Of a stretch of 20,488 nucleotides of DNA, positions 1-6,684 are shown in pieces. The translations under genes and the position numbers were made by a program. The notes under the pieces were generated by a model. It was not told where the DNA came from, searched no databases, and was given only the letters and a program-made list of their open reading frames with translations. The DNA comes from an uncultured Collinsella sp. (lineage in GTDB: Bacteria; Actinomycetota; Coriobacteriia; Coriobacteriales; Coriobacteriaceae). The stretch spans positions 1 through 20,488 of the forward strand of contig UQHT01000034.1 of NCBI GenBank assembly GCA_900540875.1, in the 5' to 3' direction. Within the stretch, counting starts at the first letter, position 1. Every line of letters starts with the position of its first letter.

Positions 1-87
1 GCTGCGGAAACGCGGGGTCCGTTCAGGCTGTTGCGTTGAGATTGAAAATCAACCATTTTTTGGCACTAAAATTGAATATTAGCCCTG

Positions 88-116
88 TTGACCGCGGGTG
101 TTCTTTTTGCTAACAC
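88..116 (+). promoter_or_regulatory. Weak candidate promoter for the first gene
   Basis: TTGACC at 88-93 is a good -35, followed 17 bases later by TAACAC at 111-116, a poor -10 (three of six matches). The AT-rich stretch at 40-80, unlike the surrounding DNA, is compatible with a promoter region. Nothing else is visible in the first 200 bases. Confidence 0.25.
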
Positions 117-206
117 GCCATGCGGACACGCGCGATTGCTACGACACTCCAAAACCACAGTCTGTTCGCTTTACAACATGCAAACATGCGTTCGATAATA
201 GGAGGC

Positions 207-545
207 ATGGAATATCGACAGACAGATGGCAAAACTCGACGCGTGCACAAGCAGTATGTGGACGTCGTGGCTCGCATCCTCGCGGGCGGACAGGTCGTGC
301 CGGTCACCGTCTGCTGGGTCGACGGTCGGTGCTTTACGATTGACGAGATTGTCTCGACCACTGGGTTTGGCCTGACGGTCCACGGCATTCGTACGGCAAC
401 CTATAGGGTCCGTTTTGGCGGACATGCGACCGAGTTGTATCTAGAGGACCAAACGCGTGAGCGGGCGGACGGCTCGCAGGCGCACGTGATGCGTTGGTGG
501 GTCTGGGCTTTTGATCGTACGCTCGAGGGCGAGCGCCGCAGGTAA
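207..545 (+). CDS. Small conserved-looking protein of unknown function
   Basis: Encodes 112 residues. I do not recognise the family. The protein looks like a compact beta-rich domain: a stretch V-x-V-x-W-x-D-G-R, a YRVR strand, a TELYLED strand and a WWVWAFD strand, then a basic tail ending ERRR. The alternation resembles small SH3-like barrel domains of actinobacteria such as DUF6504, but only at the level of pattern. There is no signal peptide or membrane segment. The start is ATG 207, because TAGGAGG at 199-205 lies just upstream; the spacing of one base is unusually tight. In-frame ATGs at 120 and 186 have no SD. A hairpin (GAACGC/GCGTTC, 546-560) follows the stop directly. High-GC codon use supports a real gene; the function is unassigned. 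Confidence 0.6.
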   Translation: MEYRQTDGKTRRVHKQYVDVVARILAGGQVVPVTVCWVDGRCFTIDEIVSTTGFGLTVHGIRTATYRVRFGGHATELYLEDQTRERADGSQAHVMRWWVWAFDRTLEGERRR

Positions 546-569
546 GAACGCGTGGCGTTCGGGTACAAT
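546..569 (+). promoter_or_regulatory. Hairpin and -10 element ahead of the BI-1 gene
   Basis: GAACGC-GTG-GCGTTC (546-560) forms a 6-bp hairpin right after the previous stop but has no T-tract, so it is at best a weak terminator. TACAAT at 564-569 matches the -10 consensus at five of six positions, without a convincing -35. It would start a transcript about 50 bases before the ATG at 626. Confidence 0.4.
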
Positions 570-625
570 GGCAGGAAACTTGTCAGCTACGGCGCCGTCG
601 CGGTGCTTTTTGAAAGGACGAAAGT

Positions 626-1321
626 ATGAACGATATCCAGGGCTATCAGAATGGCCCCATCGAGACCGGCGCAAGCCGTGCCAAGGAGATGTCGCCGCGC
701 GCGTACAACCTTGTCATGTCTGCTCTGATCTTTTTGGGCTTTTGCGCCATGGGCGCCGGTGCTTACTTTACGAGCACCATGTCATTTGCGCGCATGATGA
801 TGAGCGGCGCCGCTTTGCCGCTGGTCTTTGGCTCATTTATTTTGACCATCGTTGGCATGGTCATGATGTCGGCTGCTGCCAGCAAACAGTCCGTGGGCCT
901 GTCACTCGTGGGCTACGTGGTCTTTGCGAGCACCTTTGGCCTGACGGCGTCGTTTGGTCTTGCCAACTACGACCTGCCTACCATTAACACCGCCTTTATC
1001 GCCACGGCCGCCATCACCTTTGTCTTTGGTGCGCTGGGCGTGACCTTCCCCAAGTTCTTCCAGCGTGTGTATGGCATTGGTTTTGGCATCTTGCTTGCCA
1101 CGATTCTGGTCGAGATCGTGCTGATGTTCATGGGCGTTTCGCAGTCCATCACCGACCTGATCGTGATTGTGGTGTTTGCCGGCTTTATTGGCTACGACAC
1201 CTATGTGGCCACGACGGTGCCGCTTACGCTGCCCAATGCGGTGCTCATGGCGTCCAATCTGTTCGTGGACATTATCAACGTGTTCCTGCGCATCCTGAAC
1301 ATCCTCGGTCGTCGCGACTAG
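626..1321 (+). CDS. Bax inhibitor-1 / YccA family membrane protein
   Basis: A 231-residue integral membrane protein of the BI-1/TMBIM family. Bacterial members (YccA, YetJ, YbhL) are pH-sensitive calcium-leak channels or FtsH-interacting proteins; the substrate here cannot be told from sequence. About seven hydrophobic helices run from residue 28 to the end, after a short polar N-terminus. The C-terminal signature is clear: GYDTYVA in the sixth helix region, and LFVDIINVFLRILNILGRRD at the end, which matches the family's D-I-I-N-x-F-L-x-x-L-x-x-L-G-R-R tail. The Asp of that tail and the Asp of GYDTY are the positions that form the pH/Ca latch in characterised homologues. AAGGA at 614-618 gives good SD spacing. 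The gene stands alone between a -10 element and a strong terminator. Confidence 0.9.
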   Translation: MNDIQGYQNGPIETGASRAKEMSPRAYNLVMSALIFLGFCAMGAGAYFTSTMSFARMMMSGAALPLVFGSFILTIVGMVMMSAAASKQSVGLSLVGYVVFASTFGLTASFGLANYDLPTINTAFIATAAITFVFGALGVTFPKFFQRVYGIGFGILLATILVEIVLMFMGVSQSITDLIVIVVFAGFIGYDTYVATTVPLTLPNAVLMASNLFVDIINVFLRILNILGRRD

Positions 1322-1370
1322 CGCGGGGGATTGCAGCGTTTCTTGTCGGACGCGGTAAAACGATGTGAAA

Positions 1371-1397
1371 GGCGGTCCTTCGGGGCCGTCTTTTTTT
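1371..1397 (+). terminator. Rho-independent terminator after the BI-1 gene
   Basis: An 8-bp stem (1371-1378 with 1383-1390, two G-T pairs) closes a TTCG tetraloop and is followed by seven T at 1391-1397. This is a textbook intrinsic terminator. Confidence 0.9.
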
Positions 1398-1462
1398 GTA
1401 CGCGGCGGGGTATCATGGATGGGAAAAGCCGATAGCGGCAGCGACAGGAAAGGTGGCCACGT

Positions 1463-2596
1463 ATGGCAGACGTCGACAACAGGAACCGTAACCGCAGGTC
1501 CAACCGAGCGGGTCAGCCCAATCCCAAGCGCGAGGCCCGTGCCAAGGCCGCCGAGCGTCACGTGGCAACTGTGTCCGAAGCGTGCGCCAAGGATATCGAG
1601 CGTTCGCTCGCCGGTGTTCGCGAGTTTGACGGTATGCCTGCCGGCTTTGTCGCGGCGATGAAGGCCAAGGTTCAGAGTGCTGTGGCCGCCGAAGAGCAGG
1701 TCGCCGAGGACGTCGAGAACGCGGAGACTGCCGAGACCGAGGCGGCGCCCGAGACCGAGGCGGCGCCCGAGCCCGTCGAGGAGCCTGCCGAGGAAATCGC
1801 CGAAGTTGAGTCCGCGCCTGCTGAGGAGCCCGCTCCGGTCCTGCCCGAGGTCACTGTGCTTGATGCCTCCGCCACGCAGGCAATCCTGGACAACGGTCGC
1901 GGCTATGCGCAGTTCTGCGACATGGCCGTGCTCGCCTTTGCCTCGTTTACCAATCCGGGCGGTGGATATATTCAGGGTTATCTGGGCCAGGAGGCCACGT
2001 TGTGCGCCGATTCGTATCTGTACAACGTCCTCGATAAGCAGCGTAAATGGTACGGCGAGAACCGTCGCCGCAACATCAACTGTGAGCTGTACCGCAACCG
2101 TGCGCTGGTGGTGCCCGCGGTGCGCTTCGAGCGCAAGCATGTGCACGCCTATGCCGACGTGATCGTCGCCGCTGCACCCAACGCCAAGCGTGCTCGCCAG
2201 GAGTACCGCGTGAGCGACGATGCCTTGCTTGACGCCCTGCGCGACCGCATTCGCTTTGTGCTTGCTATCTGCGATGAGCTTGGCCGCGAGAAGCTCGTAG
2301 TGGGTGCTTGGGGCTGCGAGAACAACGGCTTTGACGCAGAGGCCGTGGCCGAGCTCTTCCGCAAGGAGCTCGCATCGGGCGACTTCAAGGTCAAGCAGGT
2401 CTTCTTTGCCGTGCCCTCTACGCGCTGGGACGAGGACTTCGCCAAATTCGAGCACGTGCTGGCAAACTTCCCCGAGCGAAACGAGGAGTCCTATGCTCAG
2501 GTTGCCGCCCGCGCCGCAGCCGCCCGTGCCGCCGAGCAGGCTCAGGCCGCTGCCGAGGATGACGAGGATGACGACGACTGGCGCAAGTACCTGTAA
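1463..2596 (+). CDS. TIGR02452/microbial PARG-like macrodomain protein with acidic linker
   Basis: Encodes 377 residues. The family (TIGR02452, microbial-type poly(ADP-ribose) glycohydrolase) removes ADP-ribose from proteins or binds it. Residues 1-75 are a basic, helical N-terminus. Residues about 76-130 are a Glu/Ala/Pro linker containing the tandem unit ETEAAP twice. The macrodomain follows: FTNPGGG (162-168), QEA (176-178), LYRNRALVVPAVRF, and VVGAWGCENNGFD (about 279). The tail is very acidic (EDDEDDDDW). The canonical PARG signature is GGG-X6-8-QEE; here the second Glu, the catalytic one in bacterial PARG, is Ala178 (codon 1994-1996). The spacing of 7 is normal, so the fold is kept but hydrolysis may be lost. 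AGGAAAGG at 1446-1453 precedes the ATG. The family is secure; activity is doubtful. Confidence 0.85.
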   Translation: MADVDNRNRNRRSNRAGQPNPKREARAKAAERHVATVSEACAKDIERSLAGVREFDGMPAGFVAAMKAKVQSAVAAEEQVAEDVENAETAETEAAPETEAAPEPVEEPAEEIAEVESAPAEEPAPVLPEVTVLDASATQAILDNGRGYAQFCDMAVLAFASFTNPGGGYIQGYLGQEATLCADSYLYNVLDKQRKWYGENRRRNINCELYRNRALVVPAVRFERKHVHAYADVIVAAAPNAKRARQEYRVSDDALLDALRDRIRFVLAICDELGREKLVVGAWGCENNGFDAEAVAELFRKELASGDFKVKQVFFAVPSTRWDEDFAKFEHVLANFPERNEESYAQVAARAAAARAAEQAQAAAEDDEDDDDWRKYL

Positions 2597-2621
2597 ACGG
2601 TGCTCGTGATGCGATATACCG

Positions 2622-2655
2622 AGCCGACGGGAGAGGCTGCTCCTGTCGGCTTTTT
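2622..2655 (+). terminator. Rho-independent terminator after the PARG-like gene
   Basis: A 12-bp stem (2622-2633 with 2640-2651, one G-T pair) has a 6-base loop and runs into TTTTT at 2651-2655. It ends only 19 bases before the next start codon, so it may act as an attenuator for the SGNH gene as well. Confidence 0.85.
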
Positions 2656-2674
2656 ATTGAGTGGGGAGCTTACG

Positions 2675-3334
2675 ATGAAAAACGTTCTGTGCTTTGGTGA
2701 CAGCAACACCTATGGTTACGATCCGGCGGGCATGCGCGACGGTACCGCGGTGCGCTATGCGCAGGATGTGCGCTGGTGTGGCGTGGTCCAACGTGACTTA
2801 GGCGAGGGCTGGCATGTAATTGAAGAAGGCCTCAACGGCCGCACGACGGTACGCGACGACATGTGCCATCTGGACACTAACCTCAACGGCATTCGCGCGC
2901 TTCCGATGCTGCTCGAGGCTCATAAGCCGCTGGACGCCATTGTGATCATGCTGGGCACCAACGACTGTAAGACGGTCTTTAACGTGACAGCTTCCGATAT
3001 CGCCCGTGGCGCCATGGCGCTGATTCGCGCCGTCCGCGCGTTTCCGTGGACCGACGCTGCGCCTTGCCCGCGCATCCTGCTGATGGCTCCTATCAAGATC
3101 AAGCCGCAGATCGCCGATGTATATATGACCGATTTTGACGAGCGTTCCGTCGAGGCATCTGAACATTTTGGCGAGTACTATGCGCACGTGGCCGAGCAGT
3201 TTGGCTGCGACTTTTTGAATGCCGCCGAGTTTGCCGAGCCGGGCGATATCGACTATCTGCATATGATGCCCGAAAGCCACGAGAGCTTGGGACATGCCGT
3301 GGCAGCCAAGCTCCAAGAGATGCTCGGTGAGTAG
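2675..3334 (+). CDS. SGNH/GDSL-family hydrolase (arylesterase-like)
   Basis: Encodes 219 residues with no signal peptide, so probably a cytoplasmic esterase or acyl-transfer hydrolase of the type found with mycobacterial arylesterase/acyltransferase. All four SGNH blocks are visible: GDSNTYG near residue 8 (nucleophile Ser), GLNGRTT near residue 51 (Gly), GTND near residue 90 (Asn), and DYLH near residue 193 (Asp and His). The natural substrate is not predictable. The start at 2675 is chosen because the GDS block must lie within the first ten residues and GGGGAG at 2663-2668 has 6-base spacing. An open frame reaching back to 2600 runs through the preceding terminator and is discounted. Confidence 0.88.
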   Translation: MKNVLCFGDSNTYGYDPAGMRDGTAVRYAQDVRWCGVVQRDLGEGWHVIEEGLNGRTTVRDDMCHLDTNLNGIRALPMLLEAHKPLDAIVIMLGTNDCKTVFNVTASDIARGAMALIRAVRAFPWTDAAPCPRILLMAPIKIKPQIADVYMTDFDERSVEASEHFGEYYAHVAEQFGCDFLNAAEFAEPGDIDYLHMMPESHESLGHAVAAKLQEMLGE

Positions 3335-3343
3335 CGCGACCCC

Positions 3344-3383
3344 AAGCCACCGCAAAGGGGACAGGCACCTTTGCGGTGGTTTT
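3344..3383 (+). terminator. Long perfect palindrome / terminator after the SGNH gene
   Basis: CCACCGCAAAGG (3347-3358) and its exact complement (3368-3379) form a 12-bp stem, extended to 15 bp by 3344-3346 with 3380-3382. The loop is 9 bases, then TTTTG. It starts 10 bases after the stop codon. The stem is longer than a typical terminator and the loop GGACAGGCA is unusual, so it could also be a dispersed palindromic element used as a terminator. Confidence 0.75.
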
Positions 3384-3413
3384 GCCCGGGTAAACGAACG
3401 GATTGGCTGCCAT

Positions 3414-4025
3414 ATGGGCATGGACGAGCTCATCGACCTCTTTGTCGAGGGCGATGAGCTCGTCTCCAATACCGCTTTTGAGGATTTGGATCTTGCCTGC
3501 GACGTGGCGAACGGCGCGACCTTCGCTGGCGTCGTGTTCCGATCTTGCGAGTTCGATAGCGTTGACTGGAGCGGCTCGACGTTTCGCGACGTGGTGTTTC
3601 GCGGTTGCCGCTTTATCCGCTGCAACATGGAAGGCTGCTGGCTCAACCGCTGCGACTTCGTTGACTGCTCGGCGCCGGGGCTCAACTTGCTCAGGGCGCG
3701 TCTGTCGAGCGTGTCGTTTACATCGTGCGATTTGAGCTATGCGAACCTTTCGGAGGGACGCATTGGCCCCATGGCTGCGCATGACACGCGTTTGACCGAG
3801 GCCGCGTTTCAGGGTGCCAAGCTGGGTCAGATACGCCTGGATGGCTGTGACCTGACGCGTATGGATGTGTTTAAGACGTCGCTTTCCGGCGTTGATGTGT
3901 CGCGCTGTACATTTGCAGCGCCCGTTGTTTCGGGCGATTACCATGAGTTGCGTGGCTTGACGGTCAATGCCGAGCAGGCGCTGGCACTCTCGGGTTTGTT
4001 GGGAATTCAACTCGCCGACGAATAG
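3414..4025 (+). CDS. Pentapeptide-repeat protein (Qnr-like fold)
   Basis: Encodes 203 residues. From about residue 30 to 175 the sequence repeats every five residues with a central F or L: examples are GATFAGVVFRSCEF, SSVSFTSCDLSYANL, TEAAFQGAKL and LDGCDLTRMDV. This gives a right-handed quadrilateral beta-helix that often mimics DNA (Qnr, MfpA protect gyrase). Many i-2 positions are Cys (about ten in the protein). The C-terminal part, LRGLTVNAEQALALSGLLGI, is the usual cap of chromosomal members. Drug resistance should not be assumed. The start is uncertain: ATG 3414 or ATG 3420, neither with a clear SD, unlike almost every other gene here. The gene is bracketed by palindromes at 3344-3383 and 4062-4126. 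Confidence 0.85.
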   Translation: MGMDELIDLFVEGDELVSNTAFEDLDLACDVANGATFAGVVFRSCEFDSVDWSGSTFRDVVFRGCRFIRCNMEGCWLNRCDFVDCSAPGLNLLRARLSSVSFTSCDLSYANLSEGRIGPMAAHDTRLTEAAFQGAKLGQIRLDGCDLTRMDVFKTSLSGVDVSRCTFAAPVVSGDYHELRGLTVNAEQALALSGLLGIQLADE

Positions 4026-4061
4026 GCGCTCTGGTCCTTTGCTCGACCGCTATCTAAAATC

Positions 4062-4130
4062 AAACCGTCGCAACATTTAATGATTTTTCGCGTTTGCACG
4101 ATTTTCATCGAATGTTGCGACGGTTTTTGG
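4062..4130. terminator. 16-bp inverted repeat between convergent genes, probable bidirectional terminator
   Basis: The arm 4062-4077 (AAACCGTCGCAACATT) is matched perfectly by 4111-4126, followed by TTTTT reading plus. The 33-base AT-rich loop is long. It lies between the convergent pentapeptide gene and thiD, so a bidirectional terminator is the simplest reading. A second weaker hairpin (GTAGCCTG with CAGGTTAC, 4138-4165) sits next to the thiD stop. Confidence 0.65.
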
Positions 4131-4170
4131 TGCAAAGTAGCCTGTCTCTTTTTGGCAGGTTACTGGCTAT

Positions 4171-5001
4171 TTAGTACTGCCACATGTGGTTGACAGGGCC
4201 GGAGCCTTTGCCCATGTTCAGGCCGGCGGCCAGAGCGCCTGTCAGGTATGCCTTGCCGGCGTTGACGGCATCGGCAAGATCCATGCCCTGGGCCAGCGCG
4301 CAGGCGATGGCGGACGAAAGCGTGCAGCCGGTGCCGTGTGTGTTGTCGGTCTCGATGCGCTTGTGGCGGAACCACGTGGTGAGCGGATCGCCCAGATGGT
4401 TGCCCTCGTCATCGAGTGGCGCGGGTTCAGCCAATACATCGTTGGCCTCGTTGACAAGATGCCCACCCTTAACGAGGGATGCGCAACCAAAGCGGCGGGT
4501 GAGGAGCATGGCAGCATTTTGCTGTGTGCGCTCGGAGTCGACCTCGTAGTCAAGCAGGGCCATGGCCTCGGGAATATTGGGCGTGATGACGGTTGCTAGT
4601 GGGAACAGGCGGCGGGTGAGCGCCTCGGCGGCATCTTCGGCAATCAGCCGTGCGCCCGAGGTGGCTACCATGACGGGGTCGACGACCACGTTTGTCGCGT
4701 TCCGGGCGCTCAGGCGGTCGGCGATAACCTCGATAATCTCGGCAGAGGAAACCATGCCGATCTTGACGGCGCTGGGGCGGATATCGTCAAATACGGCGTC
4801 GATCTGCGCAGCGACGATATCAGGGGAGATATTCTGCACGGCGGTGACACCGAGCGTGTTTTGTGCGGTGATGGCGGTGATGGCCGTCTCGGCATACAGG
4901 CGGTGCGCCGTGATGGTCTTGATGTCGGCCTGAATGCCGGCGCCACCGCTGGAATCGGATCCTGCGATGGACAGGACGGCAGGTACCTTACTGCGATCCA
5001 T
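4171..5001 (-). CDS. thiD: Hydroxymethylpyrimidine/phosphomethylpyrimidine kinase
   Basis: ThiD phosphorylates HMP and then HMP-P to HMP-PP, the pyrimidine half of thiamin. The protein is 276 residues, normal for the ribokinase-fold family. Visible motifs are SIAGSDSSGGAGIQAD (11-26) for substrate binding, VVDPVMVATSGA in the middle, ITPNIPEA, VKGGH, and the ATP/anion-hole motif HGTGC with Cys226. GGGGAG lies just upstream of the ATG on the minus strand. It follows thiC on the same strand after a 178-base gap containing a hairpin and a TATAAT element, so it may be transcribed both with thiC and alone. No ThiE domain is fused to it. Confidence 0.95.
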   Translation of the reverse strand: MDRSKVPAVLSIAGSDSSGGAGIQADIKTITAHRLYAETAITAITAQNTLGVTAVQNISPDIVAAQIDAVFDDIRPSAVKIGMVSSAEIIEVIADRLSARNATNVVVDPVMVATSGARLIAEDAAEALTRRLFPLATVITPNIPEAMALLDYEVDSERTQQNAAMLLTRRFGCASLVKGGHLVNEANDVLAEPAPLDDEGNHLGDPLTTWFRHKRIETDNTHGTGCTLSSAIACALAQGMDLADAVNAGKAYLTGALAAGLNMGKGSGPVNHMWQY

Positions 5002-5047
5002 GTTTGCTCCCCTGTTCGGTCGGAATCAAATGGGTCTTTAAGCCAGC

Positions 5048-5053
5048 ATTATA
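5048..5053 (-). promoter_or_regulatory. Candidate -10 element for thiD
   Basis: Read on the minus strand, 5053-5048 is TATAAT, a perfect -10, 47 bases before the thiD ATG. No good -35 is found at 16-18 bases because that position falls in the GC-rich hairpin at 5059-5088. It may depend on an activator or be fortuitous. Confidence 0.4.
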
Positions 5054-5058
5054 AAGAT

Positions 5059-5088
5059 GCCCGGGCCGACTCTATGTCGAACCCGGGC
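5059..5088 (-). terminator. GC-rich hairpin between thiC and thiD
   Basis: GCCCGGG (5059-5065) pairs with CCCGGGC (5082-5088), and inside it CGAC pairs with GTCG, leaving a 5-base loop. On the minus strand it is followed by ATCTTTAT, a poor T-tract, so it may end or weaken thiC transcription before thiD. Confidence 0.5.
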
Positions 5089-5106
5089 GGGCGATGCAAT
5101 CTTTAC

Positions 5107-5148
5107 GCAAATGTAAGCAAATGTTCACACGTCAACAATTGACGAACA
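5107..5148. repeat. Direct repeat and dyad in the thiC-thiD gap
   Basis: GCAAATGT occurs at 5107-5114 and again at 5117-5124, exactly 10 bases apart (one helical turn). Beside it is the dyad CGTCAA-CAA-TTGACG (5130-5144), itself inside TGTTC (5122-5126) and GAACA (5144-5148). This arrangement looks like a protein-binding site upstream of thiD rather than a terminator. Confidence 0.4.
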
Positions 5149-5179
5149 CCATGTTACCGATTGTGGCTCCGGTGACGAG

Positions 5180-6514
5180 TTAGTCCTCCATGCCGAGGTC
5201 GATCGTCGTGCCTTCGAACACCTTGTTAACGGTGCGGACGGCGCACATCTTGCCGCACATGGTGCAGGTGCCCTCGGTGGCGGCGGGGGATTCTTCGTAG
5301 CGTTTCTTGCCGGTGACCGGGTCGAGAGCACACTTCCACATGGCATCCCAGTCGAGCTTGCGGCGTGCCTGGCCCATCTTGTCGTCCATGTCGCGGGCGT
5401 GCGGCACCTTCTTGGCGATATCGGCGGCGTGCGCGGCAATCTTAGTGGCCATGAGGCCATCGAGCACGTCCTGGGCGTTGGGCAGGCACAGGTGCTCGGC
5501 CGGCGTCACGTAGCACAGGAAGTCGGCACCGGAGCTGGCGGAGATGGCGCCGCCGATGGCAGCGGTGATGTGGTCGTAACCCACGCCGATATCGGTCACC
5601 AGCGGCCCGAGCACATAGAACGGGGCATTGTGGCACAGGCGCTTCTGCAGTTTCATGTTGGCGGCGATCTCGTCGAGCGCCATGTGACCCGGGCCCTCGA
5701 CCATGACCTGGACGCCGGCGGCCCAAGCGCGCTTGCACAGCTTGCCCAGCTCGATCATCTCAGCGGTCTCGGTGGCATCGTTGGAGTCGTAGAGGCAGCC
5801 CGGGCGGCAGGAGTCGCCGAGCGAAATCGTCACGTCGTACTCGTGGCAAATCTCGAGCAGCTCGTCAAAGTACTCGTAGAAGGGGTTTTCGTTGCCGGTG
5901 ACCTCCATCCAGCCAAACAGCAGCGATCCGCCGCGGCTGACGATGTTCATGAGACGGCCGGTCTCCTTAAAGGTTTTGGTGACCGACTTGTTGATGCCGC
6001 AGTGGATGGTCATAAAGTCCACGCCGTCCTCGGCGTGCGTGCGCACGACCTCGAACAGGTCGTCCTTGGTAAGCTTGACCAGCGGCTTTTCCATGTAGCC
6101 GATGGCGTCGTACATGGGGACGGTGCCCACCATGAGCGGGGTCTCCTCGATGAGCTGCTGGCGGAACTGGCGCGTCTTGCCCGAGTTGGAGAGGTCCATG
6201 ATGGCGTCGGCGCCAAAGTCCTCGGCGATCTTAACCTTCTTCCATTCCTCGGCGGCATCGGCCTTGTCGCCCGAGATGCCCAGGTTGACGTTGACCTTGG
6301 TGGACAGGCCTTCGCCGACACCAAAGGCGCGCATGCCCTTTTTGATATGCACGATGTTGGCGGGAATGGCGATGCGGCCGTCTGCCACGCGCTCGCGGAT
6401 GTACTCGGGGTCGCGATGCTCGCGCTCGGCAACCTCCTTCATCTGCGGTGTGATCTGCCCGGCGCGGGCGAAGTCGATTTGCGTGACGAGCTTGGGCTCG
6501 GTCTGTGTGCTCAT
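5180..6514 (-). CDS. thiC: Phosphomethylpyrimidine synthase ThiC
   Basis: ThiC is the radical-SAM enzyme that rearranges aminoimidazole ribotide to HMP-P, the committed step of the thiamin pyrimidine branch. The protein is 444 residues: the short form without the long N-terminal domain of the E. coli enzyme (about 630). Conserved blocks include GADAIMDLSNSG, DFMTIHCGI, SRGGSLLFGWM, SLGDSCRPGCLYDSND, VMVEGPGHMALDEI, and LCYVTPAEHLCLP. The C-terminal iron-sulfur motif is CTMCGKMC (Cys417, 420, 424), spacing CX2CX3C rather than the CX2CX4C of E. coli. The start at 6514 is preferred over an in-frame ATG eight codons upstream: the SD GAAGGGAG (6530-6523) serves 6514, while the upstream ATG lies inside the riboswitch core. 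It starts the thiamin block, followed by thiD. Confidence 0.97.
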   Translation of the reverse strand: MSTQTEPKLVTQIDFARAGQITPQMKEVAEREHRDPEYIRERVADGRIAIPANIVHIKKGMRAFGVGEGLSTKVNVNLGISGDKADAAEEWKKVKIAEDFGADAIMDLSNSGKTRQFRQQLIEETPLMVGTVPMYDAIGYMEKPLVKLTKDDLFEVVRTHAEDGVDFMTIHCGINKSVTKTFKETGRLMNIVSRGGSLLFGWMEVTGNENPFYEYFDELLEICHEYDVTISLGDSCRPGCLYDSNDATETAEMIELGKLCKRAWAAGVQVMVEGPGHMALDEIAANMKLQKRLCHNAPFYVLGPLVTDIGVGYDHITAAIGGAISASSGADFLCYVTPAEHLCLPNAQDVLDGLMATKIAAHAADIAKKVPHARDMDDKMGQARRKLDWDAMWKCALDPVTGKKRYEESPAATEGTCTMCGKMCAVRTVNKVFEGTTIDLGMED

Positions 6515-6521
6515 TGGCACG

Positions 6522-6613
6522 GCTCCCTTCGTTGGCATTACCCATATCAGGTTTGCGGGTCAGGGCGGGCGCGCCCAATCTCAGCCTGTCGTCTTGTCCT
6601 GCAAGCTCCCCGT
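6522..6613 (-). promoter_or_regulatory. TPP riboswitch (THI element) controlling thiC
   Basis: Reading the minus strand from 6613, the conserved THI-box blocks appear in order: GGGGAGC (6611-6605), CAGGCTGAGATTGGGC, GCCCTGACCCG, AAACCTGAT-ATGGGTAATGCC, and CGAAGGGAG. These are the pyrimidine-sensing CUGAGA loop and the pyrophosphate-sensing segment of the TPP aptamer. The last block also holds the thiC SD, with the ATG seven bases further on, and no terminator hairpin intervenes. Control is therefore most likely translational: TPP binding would lock up the SD. Confidence 0.93.
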
Positions 6614-6628
6614 TATGTCATGGGCTCA

Positions 6629-6659
6629 AGTATAGCCTGAATGGGTACGATTGGGCCAA
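6629..6659 (-). promoter_or_regulatory. Candidate promoter of the thiC riboswitch transcript
   Basis: On the minus strand TATACT (6634-6629) is a good -10, with TTGGCC (6659-6654) as a possible -35 at 19-base spacing. Transcription would begin about 10 bases before the aptamer, which is where a riboswitch leader should start. Confidence 0.45.
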
Positions 6660-6684
6660 CGAGCGTGCCTGTGGGGAGGCGAAC

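Noticed and set aside
902..2455. Long minus-strand open frame opposite the BI-1 and PARG-like genes
   Set aside because: It is antisense to two recognised genes, runs through a terminator, and its residues are low-complexity (His, Gly, Leu runs), as expected from a GC-rich shadow frame.
3347..3379. Insertion-sequence end or CRISPR repeat
   Set aside because: No transposase, target duplication or repeated spacing is visible; it is a single palindrome at a gene end.
5399..6640. Long plus-strand open frame opposite thiC
   Set aside because: Antisense to thiC and its riboswitch; no SD or family motif.
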